Shown one piece after another: positions 25,533 to 33,555 of a stretch of 64,000 nucleotides of DNA. Each line of letters starts with the position of its first letter. The first letter of the stretch is position 1. The notes under the pieces are model-generated. The model was not told where the DNA came from, did no database searches, and saw only the letters and a list, made by a program, of their open reading frames with translations. The stretch covers positions 39,711 to 103,710 of the forward strand of contig JAOPWM010000133.1 in the NCBI GenBank assembly GCA_025965695.1, given 5' to 3'. The position numbers were made by a program, and so were the translations under genes. This DNA is from Blastococcus sp. Its GTDB lineage: Bacteria; Actinomycetota; Actinomycetes; Mycobacteriales; Geodermatophilaceae.

Positions 25533-26414
25533 TCACGTACCCGGAGAGGTCGCCGCCTCCCGCGGCCGCCGGCTCGCCGAGGCCGCCTGGTCGCCGGCCA
25601 CGATCGGGTTGGACACCGCGCCCACGTCCTCGATCTCGACCTCGACGGTGTCGCCAGGACCGAGGTAGCGCGGAGGGTTGCGCTTGAAACCGACGCCCTG
25701 CGGTGTCCCGGTGGCGATCACGTCCCCGGGATTGAGGGTCATGACCTCGCTGAGATAGGCCAGGATCTCGCCCACCGGGAAGATCATGTCGGCGGTGCTC
25801 GCGTCCTGGACCGTCTCCCCGTTGACCCGGGTCCGCAGACGCAGGCCCCGGCGAGGATCGCGGACCTCATCCGCGGTGACGACCGCCGAGAAGGGGCCGC
25901 TCCGGTCGGCGTTCTTGCCGAGCGTCCACAGCGGGGAGTGCATCTGGTGCTCGCGAGCGGACAGGTCGTTGAACGCCGCGTAGCCGAAGACGCCGGCCAG
26001 GGCGCCCTCCGCGTCGGCGCGGGCCAGGGGCCGGCCCACCACCGCGGCCAGCTCGACCTCCCAGTCGAGACCGGGCTCGCCAGGCGGTACCGGCACCGAC
26101 GTCCCGTCGGAGACCAGCGACACCGTCCACCGTCCGAAGAAGGCGGGGTGCTCCGGAGTCGGCAGCCCCGCCTCCTCGGCGTGCAATCGGTAGTTCAGGC
26201 CCACGCACAGGACCCGGGCCGATCCCGGCACCGCCGGCACCTCGTCGATCGCGCTCCGGTACAGCCGGCCGCCCGGCAGCGACTCCGCCTGCGCGAGCCA
26301 GCCCTCCAGGTCCGCGTAGAACTCCGCTGCTTCGGCCACTTCCGCGACGGTGTCGTCAGGGAAGACCCGACCGATCACTGTCTGCGCACCCTGCCGCATC
26401 CCGACGAACCTCAC
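25533..26414 (-). CDS. Fumarylacetoacetate hydrolase family protein
   Basis: The 293-residue protein has the FAH fold: RVLCVGLNYRLHAEEAG, the metal glutamates in LDWEVELAAVVGRPL, FNDLSAREHQ, and the C-terminal GDVIATGTPQGVGF. Members hydrolyse or decarboxylate 2,4-diketo acids, acylpyruvates or 2-hydroxyhepta-2,4-dienedioate in aromatic and sugar-acid breakdown. A GTG at 26414 (VRFVGMRQG) fits the family's usual first strand better than the internal ATG at 26399. It lies 38 bases upstream of the phosphatase gene in the same orientation. Confidence 0.9.
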   Translation of the reverse strand: MRFVGMRQGAQTVIGRVFPDDTVAEVAEAAEFYADLEGWLAQAESLPGGRLYRSAIDEVPAVPGSARVLCVGLNYRLHAEEAGLPTPEHPAFFGRWTVSLVSDGTSVPVPPGEPGLDWEVELAAVVGRPLARADAEGALAGVFGYAAFNDLSAREHQMHSPLWTLGKNADRSGPFSAVVTADEVRDPRRGLRLRTRVNGETVQDASTADMIFPVGEILAYLSEVMTLNPGDVIATGTPQGVGFKRNPPRYLGPGDTVEVEIEDVGAVSNPIVAGDQAASASRRPREAATSPGT

Positions 26415-26970
26415 CGCACATCGCCACCTGACCCACTCGTCATCCGACCGCTCCGAGCGTGACAGGGACGGCGCGTCCCGATCGTCCGACCACGCCGGGT
26501 TCCGGCGACCGGAAGAATCCGATCGTCGGCACCGGCACGCCATCAGCGACTGTGCGCGGCGAAGAACTGCCACATCGCCGTGCTGGCCCGCGGGCCACGG
26601 GGGTCGCTGTAGGACCCGTCCGCGAGCCGGGGTGATCCACAGCGGGTCGCGGGCGCCCGTCGAGCGAGCGGTGTCGGGCGCGCTCCTCGGTACCGGGTCG
26701 GGATGCCTGGCGGGCCCGCTCGCTGAACGATCCGAGGACGTGGACGGTACCCACCAGCAGATCTCGAACCGCCCCCGTGCCGCAGGCCGGAAGCCCGGCT
26801 GGAAAGACGGGTGCCGCCGTACGTGCACCGGCCGGAGCGACGGCTCTCCCCTGACCGGACGACCGTCGTTTCTCGGGGGCCGGACCGGTCCAGGCCCGGT
26901 TCAGCCTGCCCGGCGGCCGACTGTCACCCGCGGCCCGTCACACCGCGGGGGCCGCACGACGCGTGACACG
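26415..26970. other. 556-base gap with only a gene remnant
   Basis: No intact gene is evident. The minus strand holds a short esterase C-terminus at 26543-26640, described separately. The remainder shows only shadow frames with no recognisable motif. The end near 26414 should contain the promoter of the fumarylacetoacetate hydrolase gene. Confidence 0.45.
26543..26640 (-). pseudogene. C-terminal remnant of a PHA-depolymerase-like esterase
   Basis: Reading the minus strand down to a TGA at 26545-26543 gives GSPRLADGSYSDPRGP and then RASTAMWQFFAAHSR. This matches the C-terminus of PHB-depolymerase/LpqC-like esterases and resembles the end of the intact gene at 21.6 kb ([11 protein letters not shown] then a MIRFF segment). 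Upstream the match stops and no lipase box is found, so this is a deletion remnant. The match is short and the call rests on pattern recognition. Confidence 0.45.
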
Positions 26971-27348
26971 TCAAGCGGACGGCGAACGTCCTTCGACGAA
27001 GCTGCGGTAGATGCGCAGCAGCGCCTCCCGCTCCTCCGGGGTCAGAGCGGGGTCGCTCCGGATGGCCGACTCGGTCCCGCTGCCGTGCCCCGGTGAGGAA
27101 TCCGAGCCCCCGGACCCGAGGCCGGCCTCGGCGAGCAGCGTGTCCGCGGGGATGTTGAGCGCCTCGGCGATCGCCTGCAGGACGCGGAGCGACGGCTGGT
27201 GCAGCCCTCGTTCGATCTGGCTCAGGTAGGCGTTGGACACCTTCGTCAGATCCGCCATGCCGCGCAGCGAGAGGTCGGCCATCTGCCGTTGCAGCCGGAT
27301 GTACTGGCCGAGCTGTCGAACGCGCGGGTCGTCGTCCTCTGGTGCCAT
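26971..27348 (-). CDS. XRE-family helix-turn-helix regulator
   Basis: The 125-residue protein has an XRE DNA-binding domain at about 10-70: LGQYIRLQRQMADLSLRGMA, VSNAYLSQIERGLHQPSL and LQAIAEALNIPADTLL. The C-terminal 50 residues are glycine/serine-rich, then SDPALTPEEREALLRIYRSF, a short helix. Similar small XRE regulators are often found near PHA genes in actinobacteria, which fits this region, but the target is inferred. ATG 27348 follows GGAGGAACC. It lies 68 bases downstream of the LacI gene and could share its transcript. Confidence 0.88.
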   Translation of the reverse strand: MAPEDDDPRVRQLGQYIRLQRQMADLSLRGMADLTKVSNAYLSQIERGLHQPSLRVLQAIAEALNIPADTLLAEAGLGSGGSDSSPGHGSGTESAIRSDPALTPEEREALLRIYRSFVEGRSPSA

Positions 27349-27416
27349 GGCGGTTCCTCCCGTGGATTGCACACAGTCTCGCCGATCCCCGCCCCCATCC
27401 GGTCGGACCGGCCCGG

Positions 27417-28433
27417 CTAGGCACCCGATCCGGGTGACAGCACGGGGCCCGTGGACCCCCGGACGCGCAGGTGGGTGGGGAGCGTGATCGCCGGAACGGG
27501 GTCGCGTCCGGCCAGGAGGACGTCGACGAGGGTCCGGCCGGCCTCGTCGACCGGGCCGGCCACTGTCGTCAGCGGTGGGGAGCAGAAGTCCGAGCCGAAG
27601 ATGTCGTCGTACCCGACCACACTGACCTGCGCCGGTACCGCGATGCCCCGCTCCCCCAGCCGGCGGAGGACCCCGATGGCCAGCAGGTCGTTGAACGCGA
27701 TCAGCGCGGTGGCTCCCGTCGACATACCGACATCCGCGGCCGCCGGCCCGCCGTCGAGGGTCGGTGCGAAAGGGCCGCAACGGACGATCCGGGCGCCGGC
27801 GGCGTCGGCGTGTTCGGACAGGGCCCGCCACCGTTCGACGTCGGACCAGGCGGCGCTCGGACCGGCGAGGTAGGCCAGGGACCGGTGCCCGAGGGCGACC
27901 AGGTGCTCGATGATCTGGCGACTGCCGTCGACCGAGTCGGTGACCAGGCTGGCCACCCCCTCGACCCGGCGGTTGAACAGCACGACCGGTGAGCGTTCGG
28001 CCAGCGTCCGCAGCTCGTCGTCGGGCAGCCTGCTGGAGGCGAGCACGAAACCGTCCACCGAGGAAGCCAGCCGGTCCAGGTGGGCGCCCTCGAGTTCCCG
28101 GGCACCCTGTGTGTCCGCGATCACCAGCGCCGAACCCGCCGCTCGCGCCTGCGCCTCGGCACCGCGGACCAGCCCGAAGTTGTGCGGGTTGGTGATGTCG
28201 GGAACCAGCACCGCCAGCATCCCCGTACGCCCGGTGGGCAGCGCCTGTGCGAGCCGGTTGGGCCGGTAGCCGAGTTCGCGTGCGATCGCCTGGACGTGCT
28301 CACGCGTCGTCACGTTGACGCGCTGCGGGTCCGAGAGCGCCCGCGACGCCGTCGAGACGGCGACCCCTGCACGCCGGGCCACGTCGTGCAGCGTGACCGC
28401 CCGGCGTCGCACCGACCGCACCCCGTTCTCCAC
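27417..28433 (-). CDS. LacI-family transcriptional regulator
   Basis: This 338-residue repressor has an N-terminal LacI helix-turn-helix (VTLHDVARRAGVAVSTASRA, about 13-32), the hinge YRPNRLAQALPTGRT and a periplasmic-binding-like sensor domain (GMLAVLVPDITNPHNFGLV, VSVVGYDDIFGSDF). Effectors are usually sugars or sugar acids. It diverges from the MFS transporter gene at 28556 and a matching palindrome lies between them, so it probably controls that gene and itself. The start is an ATG at 28433. Confidence 0.94.
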   Translation of the reverse strand: MENGVRSVRRRAVTLHDVARRAGVAVSTASRALSDPQRVNVTTREHVQAIARELGYRPNRLAQALPTGRTGMLAVLVPDITNPHNFGLVRGAEAQARAAGSALVIADTQGARELEGAHLDRLASSVDGFVLASSRLPDDELRTLAERSPVVLFNRRVEGVASLVTDSVDGSRQIIEHLVALGHRSLAYLAGPSAAWSDVERWRALSEHADAAGARIVRCGPFAPTLDGGPAAADVGMSTGATALIAFNDLLAIGVLRRLGERGIAVPAQVSVVGYDDIFGSDFCSPPLTTVAGPVDEAGRTLVDVLLAGRDPVPAITLPTHLRVRGSTGPVLSPGSGA

Positions 28434-28481
28434 CGCGCTCCTCCGTCACACCTGACCATCGGCGCCGGATCTGGCAAAAAC

Positions 28482-28497
28482 TGGCAATCGTTTGCCA
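28482..28497. promoter_or_regulatory. LacI-type operator overlapping the MFS promoter
   Basis: TGGCAATCGTTTGCCA is a near-perfect 16-base palindrome with central CG, the classic LacI-family layout. A further TGGCAA at 28472 begins a possible -35, with CATACT at 28496 as -10. Repressor bound here would cover the promoter of the MFS gene. The divergent LacI gene starts 49 bases away. Confidence 0.75.
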
Positions 28498-28555
28498 TAC
28501 TAGGCCCGGCCACACTGCGGAGCGAGCGGCCGTCCCCCCATCGAAGGAGAGTGCC

Positions 28556-29881
28556 GTGACCGGCGGACCGCCCGACACCGCCACGGTCCGGCGTGCGGCC
28601 CTCGTCTGGGGCGTCGGCATGCTCGGCTACATCCTGGCCGTCATGCAGCGGACGACCTTCGGGGTCGCCGGACTCGATGCCGCGCAGCGGTTCGGGATCA
28701 GCCCGGCCGCGCTCTCGGCGTTCGTCTTCCTGCAGGTGGCGGTCTACATCGCCGCTCAGCTGCCGGGCGGTCTGCTGGTCGACCGCTGGGGTGCGCGCAC
28801 CGTGCTGGTGCTCGGGGGCACCCTGCTCGCCGCGGGACAGCTCCTGCTGGCGTTCGCGCCCGCACTGCCGTTCGTCGTGCTGGCCCGCATCGTCGTGGGC
28901 GCGGGCGACGCGGTCATGTTCGTCGCGGTCCTCGGGCTTCTCCCGCACTGGTTCGCTGCGCGCCGGGTGCCGCTGATCACGCAGCTCACCGGCATCCTGG
29001 GCCAGATCGGGCAGATCCTCTCGGCCGTGCCGTTTCTCGCACTGCTGCACGCACGCGGCTGGTCGACGGCGTTCGCGGCGGCCGCGGCGGCCAGTGCCCT
29101 GGCCGCGGCCCTCGCGCTGGCCGTCGTCCGGAACGGCCCCCGCGGGGCGTGGATCCCCGCGCCGTCCTTCTCCGCCCGGGAGATCGGCGGCCAGATGCTC
29201 GCGGTGTGGCGGCGCCCCGGCACGCGACTGGGCTTCTTCGGGCACATGGGCACGCAGTTCTCGATGATGGTGTTCTCGCTGCTCTGGGGCGTGCCCTACC
29301 TCGTGTCAGGGCAGGGGCTCTCCTCCGCCGAGGCCGGCGGACTCGTCTCCCTGTTCGTGGTCTGCGCGATCGTCATCGGCCCGGTCGTCGGCGTGCTGAC
29401 CGCGCGGCACCCGCTGCGCCGCTCCTGGCTGGTGCTCAGCATCATCGCCGCGAACGTCACCGTGTGGACCGCGTTGCTCGCCCTGTCCGGACCCGCGCCG
29501 CGGTGGCTACTGGTCGTGCTCGTGATCGTCCTCGCCGCCGGGGGGCCGGGCTCCGTCGTGGGGTTCGACATCGCGCGCACGTCCAATCCCAGCCCCAACC
29601 TCGGCGTGGCGCAGAGCATCGTCAACCTGGGCGGTTTCCTCGCCAGCCTGGCGGTGCTGGCCACGATGGGCGTCGTGCTGAACGCCCTCGGTGGCTTCAC
29701 CTTCGAGGCGTTCCGGGTCGCGTGGCTCGTGCAGTACCCCGTCTGGCTGCTCGCGACGGTCGGGGTGCTGATCACCCGGCGCAAGGCGCGTCGGCTCGAT
29801 GCTGCGCGCGGGATCGTTCCGCGCCCGCTCCGGGAGGTCGTGACCGCCCGGCGCCGGGACCCGGACCCCCCGGCGAGCTAG
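28556..29881 (+). CDS. MFS transporter
   Basis: This 441-residue membrane protein has about twelve hydrophobic helices. The MFS loop motif GGLLVDRWGARTVLVLGG lies between helices 2 and 3 (about 68-85), and a central polar loop carries APSFSAREIGGQ. The N-terminal half resembles anion/organic-acid porters (AVMQRTTFGVAGLDAAQRF). The substrate is unknown but should be linked to the ligand of the divergent LacI repressor. GTG 28556 follows GAAGGAG. Its stop shares CTAG with the hemerythrin stop on the other strand. Confidence 0.92.
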   Translation: MTGGPPDTATVRRAALVWGVGMLGYILAVMQRTTFGVAGLDAAQRFGISPAALSAFVFLQVAVYIAAQLPGGLLVDRWGARTVLVLGGTLLAAGQLLLAFAPALPFVVLARIVVGAGDAVMFVAVLGLLPHWFAARRVPLITQLTGILGQIGQILSAVPFLALLHARGWSTAFAAAAAASALAAALALAVVRNGPRGAWIPAPSFSAREIGGQMLAVWRRPGTRLGFFGHMGTQFSMMVFSLLWGVPYLVSGQGLSSAEAGGLVSLFVVCAIVIGPVVGVLTARHPLRRSWLVLSIIAANVTVWTALLALSGPAPRWLLVVLVIVLAAGGPGSVVGFDIARTSNPSPNLGVAQSIVNLGGFLASLAVLATMGVVLNALGGFTFEAFRVAWLVQYPVWLLATVGVLITRRKARRLDAARGIVPRPLREVVTARRRDPDPPAS

Positions 29882-30471
29882 GAAGTGGGCGCGTCCCTCG
29901 CCTCGCCCCGCGTGCGGCCCGGCATGGCTTCGCGGAGCAGGTCGCGCGCCCGGTCCATCATCGCCATGGGCGTTCCCACGAGCAGTGCGCGGGAGGCCGA
30001 CTCGTTGCCCGGGTGCGGGTGCGTCGGCGCCAGGGCCGACGCCAGGCGCATCGCGGCGGCCATCGCGGTGCGCTCGCCGGGCCGCGTCGCCGTCCGGAGC
30101 CCGGCGAACTCGCTGCTCTCCTCCTTGTCGGCGTGCGCGAGCAGCGCCGTGCGGAACCGGGTGAACAGCTCCTGGAAGCCCGGATTCGTGGGGCCGAGCG
30201 CGTCGAGCGCGACGAGCATCTTGTTGACCTCGCGTTCCTCCTCCACCCGGTCGGTCACGGCGGCCTTCGCGCCTTCGACGCGACGCTTCACGTAGGGGTG
30301 GACCAGCTCTTCCTCCACGGCCTCGTGCACGGCCAGGAGCCGCAGGAGGGACCGGAAAGGCTGCTCACGATCGGCGACGGCCGCCGTGGTGACCTCTTCG
30401 CACAGTTCCCGGATCACACGATGCTGGTCGAGCAGGAGATCGACGACGTCACCGCGGTGCTGCTGGGTCAT
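29878..30471 (-). CDS. Hemerythrin-domain protein
   Basis: This 197-residue cytoplasmic protein is a four-helix hemerythrin-like bundle expected to hold a di-iron site. Candidate ligands in order are H17 (LDQHRVIRE), H49 and E53 (AVHEAVEEE), H58 (LVHPYV), and H113 with E117 (LAHADKEES). Related actinobacterial proteins sense or scavenge oxygen, peroxide or nitric oxide. The C-terminal 70 residues are helical and less conserved. GAGGAACTG precedes the ATG. Confidence 0.88.
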   Translation of the reverse strand: MTQQHRGDVVDLLLDQHRVIRELCEEVTTAAVADREQPFRSLLRLLAVHEAVEEELVHPYVKRRVEGAKAAVTDRVEEEREVNKMLVALDALGPTNPGFQELFTRFRTALLAHADKEESSEFAGLRTATRPGERTAMAAAMRLASALAPTHPHPGNESASRALLVGTPMAMMDRARDLLREAMPGRTRGEARDAPTS

Positions 30472-30555
30472 GGCAGTTCCTCACGTGGGGGACGTCGCCC
30501 AGCCTGGCCGGGAACGTCCTCCCTGGGCAGCGACTCCCGCCGAGCGGAATCCCGC

Positions 30556-31149
30556 TCAGGCCGGCGGGACGACCGAGCCCGCCTGTGCAAGGTGCTGTCG
30601 CGCCCGCTGCCGGCGCGCGGTCGACGGCTCGGAGCCGGACAGGTCGACGAACACGGTGACCGTGTCACCGTCCCTCTCCGCCCGACGCGGTAGCCCCAGA
30701 GTCCGGAGCAGGCCGAGCATCGCCGCGTTGCCGGCCAGCACGTCGGCTGCGAGCGTGTCCAACCCGGCCTCGTGCGCGACGTCGGCCAGGCGCTCGAGCA
30801 GCAGTCGGCCGACGCCCTGATGGTGCAGCGCGTCGTCGACGACGACGGCCAGCTCCGCGTTGCACTCGCCCGGCCGGCCCTCGTAACGGGCGACGGCGAC
30901 CAGGTCGCTCTCCTGCACCGCGACGAGGGCGAACCGGACGCGACCGTCCACACGGGTGAACCGGTCGACATCGGCGGGCGAGAGGTGCGGCCGCAGGCCG
31001 AAGTAGCGGCGGTAGATGGTGTCGGCCGACAGCCGGGCGTGCAGGGCCACGAGTGCATCCGCGTCGGCAGGCCGGATCGGACGCACCACGAGCCGCGTGC
31101 CGTTCCGCAGCAGCACTTCGTCCGCTGCCGGGTCGGTCCCCCTCACCAT
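30556..31149 (-). CDS. GNAT-family N-acetyltransferase
   Basis: The 197-residue protein has a GNAT acetyl-CoA fold. Motif D/A regions read VVRPIRPADADALVALHARL and AELAVVVDDALHHQGVGRLL, the latter with the Q-x-x-G-x-G/A acetyl-CoA pyrophosphate loop. LYRRYFG-like wording (TIYRRYFGLRPHL) is typical of the actinobacterial group related to protein lysine acetyltransferases. The substrate is unknown. GGAGGTAGGCG precedes the ATG. It starts three bases beyond the stop of the isomerase gene, which lies upstream in transcription, so the two are likely co-transcribed. Confidence 0.9.
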   Translation of the reverse strand: MVRGTDPAADEVLLRNGTRLVVRPIRPADADALVALHARLSADTIYRRYFGLRPHLSPADVDRFTRVDGRVRFALVAVQESDLVAVARYEGRPGECNAELAVVVDDALHHQGVGRLLLERLADVAHEAGLDTLAADVLAGNAAMLGLLRTLGLPRRAERDGDTVTVFVDLSGSEPSTARRQRARQHLAQAGSVVPPA

Positions 31150-31152
31150 CGC

Positions 31153-32019
31153 CTACCTCCGAGCGGCGTCGAGCACGGCCATCGCTGCGTCGGCCGCCGC
31201 CTTGGCGGCCGCCTCCACCGGCAGCGCCCGGAACTCGGGCGTGTTGACCTCGACGCACCACGGACCCCCGAAACCGGTCTCCTGAACTGCTCGCACGAGC
31301 CCGACGACATCCAGGTCGCCCTCACCGGGAAGCCGCCGGGCCGCCCTGGCGTGGCGAAGAAAATCCGCCTGTACCAGGGGACCGTCGTTCAGCTGCACGG
31401 CGGCCACACCCGCCGCGGGGAGCCCGTCGAGCGCGTCGAGGGCGGCGCCGCCGTTGAAGAAGTGCCACACGTCGACCATCAGCCCGGCGTTCACCGATCC
31501 GGCCCGCCGCAGCAGCTCGACGGCCGTACCGACATTGTTGATCGCCGACCAGGGAAAGGCCTCCAGCGCGACGAGCAGTCCTCGCTGGTCCAGCCGGTCG
31601 GCCACGGCTGCCAAGCGCGTCGCCGCAGCATCGAGATCGAGGTGGCCTGGACGGAACTCGCCCGCGCTCACGTGCCGGCCGCCGAGAAGGTCGGCGACGG
31701 CCTCGACCTCCGCCACAGCGGCCGCGAACAGGACCGCATCGACGTCCAGCGCCCAGCCGTCGATGAACTCGATCTCGACCAAGCGGAGATTCGCGCCGTC
31801 GAGCACGCGGCGCATGCCGGCAGCGTCGAGCCCGGATGCGCGGGTGCGAGCGAGATCGTCGGTGTGCAAGCCGATGCCGGCGAACCCGGCTGCCGCCGCC
31901 GCCTCGCAACGCTGCACGAAAGTGTTCCGGGGTGATTGACCGAATCCCGCCCCGGCGAGCGTGAAGAAACTGGCGACGAGCTCGGTGCCACCTGACGGAC
32001 CGGGCGCCGGATCAGCCAC
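31153..32019 (-). CDS. Sugar phosphate isomerase/epimerase (TIM barrel)
   Basis: This 288-residue AP-endonuclease-2-family TIM barrel has barrel strands with typical acidic metal ligands: LRLVEIEFIDGWAL, LLVALEAFPWSAI (glutamate), GLMVDVWHFFNGG (aspartate and histidine) and CVEVNTPEFRAL (glutamate). The family covers inosose dehydratases, hydroxypyruvate isomerases and dehydroshikimate dehydratases; the exact activity is unknown. It overlaps the RidA gene by eight bases. The set with hydratases and RidA suggests catabolism of an aromatic or cyclic acid. Confidence 0.85.
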   Translation of the reverse strand: MADPAPGPSGGTELVASFFTLAGAGFGQSPRNTFVQRCEAAAAAGFAGIGLHTDDLARTRASGLDAAGMRRVLDGANLRLVEIEFIDGWALDVDAVLFAAAVAEVEAVADLLGGRHVSAGEFRPGHLDLDAAATRLAAVADRLDQRGLLVALEAFPWSAINNVGTAVELLRRAGSVNAGLMVDVWHFFNGGAALDALDGLPAAGVAAVQLNDGPLVQADFLRHARAARRLPGEGDLDVVGLVRAVQETGFGGPWCVEVNTPEFRALPVEAAAKAAADAAMAVLDAARR

Positions 32020-32398
32020 GGTAGGCCGCGACCTCGATCATGAACCGGGCGTTCTCACCGGGGCGGCCGAAGGCCGCGGACTCGATCGCCGACCGCGCGG
32101 GGCGGTGCTTCCCGAACCGCTGGGCCCAGACCTCGTTGAAGACCGGCCGGTCCTGCTGCAGGTTGCGCATGACGATGCCGACCCGCACGACATCGGTCAG
32201 CCCGGCATCTGCCGCCGCGAGGATCGCGGCCAGATTGTCGAACAGCTGCTCGGCCTGGGCGCGCGCATCGTCCGGGATCGCCCGCTCCTTCGGGTCCGCG
32301 CCGAAGAGTGCGGAGACGTGGATCCAGCCGCCCGCCTCCACGGCCTGGGGCACCGGTCCGACGTGCGACGGCGCGTCGTCGGTGTGGATGATCTGCAC
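32012..32398 (-). CDS. RidA/YjgF family protein, possibly a 2-aminomuconate-type deaminase
   Basis: The 128-residue protein has the RidA fold: VPQAVEAGGWIHVSALFGADP, AQAEQLFDNLAAILAAADAG and the terminal RPARSAIESAAFGRPG with the conserved arginine, ending RFMIEVAAYRG. RidA proteins hydrolyse reactive enamines and imines, and a subgroup acts as 2-aminomuconate deaminase in aromatic breakdown. The adjacent hydratase and decarboxylase-type genes favour such a catabolic role, but this is inference. It sits nine bases after the DUF2218 stop and overlaps the isomerase gene. Confidence 0.85.
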   Translation of the reverse strand: MQIIHTDDAPSHVGPVPQAVEAGGWIHVSALFGADPKERAIPDDARAQAEQLFDNLAAILAAADAGLTDVVRVGIVMRNLQQDRPVFNEVWAQRFGKHRPARSAIESAAFGRPGENARFMIEVAAYRG

Positions 32399-32406
32399 GG
32401 CAGCTC

Positions 32407-32697
32407 CTAGGTCGACCAGTGGACGGTGAGCTCGCGGCGGGCGCCGAAGCGCTCGAGGTGGCGCCCGAGCACGTCCTGTACGCGGGCGAGCGACTCCGCA
32501 TCCGGTGCGGTCGCCTCGAGCAGGAGCCGGCCGGCCTCGGGCCGGACCGTGCCCGTGCCGTAGGCGAAGAAGAGCCGCCCTGCGTCCGACCGGCCGTCGA
32601 CGGGCTCGACCCGGTTCTTGCGCCCCAGGTGTGCCAGCAGCTGCTTGCCGTAACGCGCGGCAGCATCGGTCGGCACGTCGGCGGTGGACGTCAGCAC
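32407..32697 (-). CDS. DUF2218 domain protein
   Basis: This 96-residue protein matches the DUF2218 pattern: an N-terminal TSTADVPTDAAARYGKQLLA, HLGRKNRVEPVD and a C-terminal LGRHLERFGARRELTVHW. Family members are small and often lie beside iron or siderophore genes, but function is not established. Here it is inside the meta-cleavage gene set, which is unusual. The ATG at 32697 is preceded by GGAGGCGC. Confidence 0.8.
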   Translation of the reverse strand: MLTSTADVPTDAAARYGKQLLAHLGRKNRVEPVDGRSDAGRLFFAYGTGTVRPEAGRLLLEATAPDAESLARVQDVLGRHLERFGARRELTVHWST

Positions 32698-32745
32698 AGC
32701 GCCTCCCCTTCCGGCGAGCGTCCGCGAACGGCCCTTTCCGGCCCG

Positions 32746-33522
32746 CTAGGCGCCGTAGACCTCGATGGCGCCGAGCCCGTCGAACTCGAAGGTCACGCTG
32801 CCCCCCGCCACGACGGGCACCGGCGCCGTCACGCCGCCGGAGAAGACCAGCTGACCCGCACGCAGTCCCTCCCCCTCAGCGGCGAGCTGGTTGGCCAGCC
32901 AGGCAACGGACGCCGCCGGGTGACCCATGACCGCCGCACCGGCCGCCGTCATCACGACGTCGCCGTCGACCCGCACGACGCATCCGAGCAGCCGCAGGTC
33001 CACCAGGTCGTCCGGGCGCCGGGCGACGGGGCCCAGGTAGAACGCACCGGCGCTGGCGTTGTCGGCGACGACGTCGGGAAGGGTGAACTGAAAGCTCTCG
33101 TAGCGCGAGTCGAGCACGTCGACGGCGCCGAACACGACCTCGGTGGCGGCGAGCACGGACGTGACCGTCGCAGGCGCCTCGATGTCCCGGGCGAGCAGGA
33201 AGGCGATCTCGGACTCCACGCGGGGGTGGATGAACCGGTCGAACCGCACGGGAACGCCGTAGGTCGAGATCATGCCGCTGGTGACCCGCCCGTACAGCGG
33301 TGCGTCCAGCCCCATGGCCTGCTGCTTGTTGCGGCTGGTCAGGCCCAGCTTGTAGCCGACGAAGGTCTCGCCGGCGTCGAGCTTGGCCTGGACGAACGCC
33401 CGCTGAGCGCGGTAGGCCGTCGCGACGTCGACATCGGGGTGATCCTCGCTGATCTGGGCGATGCCCTTGCGCTCGCGCTCTGCGGTGATGAGGACGTCGG
33501 CGATGCCCTGGGCGTCGATCAC
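32746..33522 (-). CDS. 2-oxo-hydratase/4-oxalocrotonate decarboxylase family enzyme
   Basis: The 258-residue protein belongs to the hydratase/decarboxylase family of the lower meta-cleavage pathway. Motifs are FVGYKLGLTSRNKQQAMGL, RVESEIAFLLARDIE with the Mg glutamates, VVFGAVDVLDSRYE and VVADNASAGAFYLG. It resembles 4-oxalocrotonate decarboxylase (DmpH/NahK), which makes 2-hydroxypenta-2,4-dienoate, but hydratases of the same fold cannot be excluded. The next gene upstream is a paralogue. The stop is TAG at 32746. No dmpC or dmpI homologue is visible nearby. Confidence 0.82.
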   Translation of the reverse strand: MIDAQGIADVLITAERERKGIAQISEDHPDVDVATAYRAQRAFVQAKLDAGETFVGYKLGLTSRNKQQAMGLDAPLYGRVTSGMISTYGVPVRFDRFIHPRVESEIAFLLARDIEAPATVTSVLAATEVVFGAVDVLDSRYESFQFTLPDVVADNASAGAFYLGPVARRPDDLVDLRLLGCVVRVDGDVVMTAAGAAVMGHPAASVAWLANQLAAEGEGLRAGQLVFSGGVTAPVPVVAGGSVTFEFDGLGAIEVYGA

Positions 33523-33555
33523 GCGGTGCTCTCCCTCATCGGGCGCTCTCCTCCA

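Noticed and set aside
19634..27348. Calling the PHA region a horizontally acquired island
   Set aside because: Codon use and GC look like the neighbours, and no integrase, tRNA or flanking repeat was seen.
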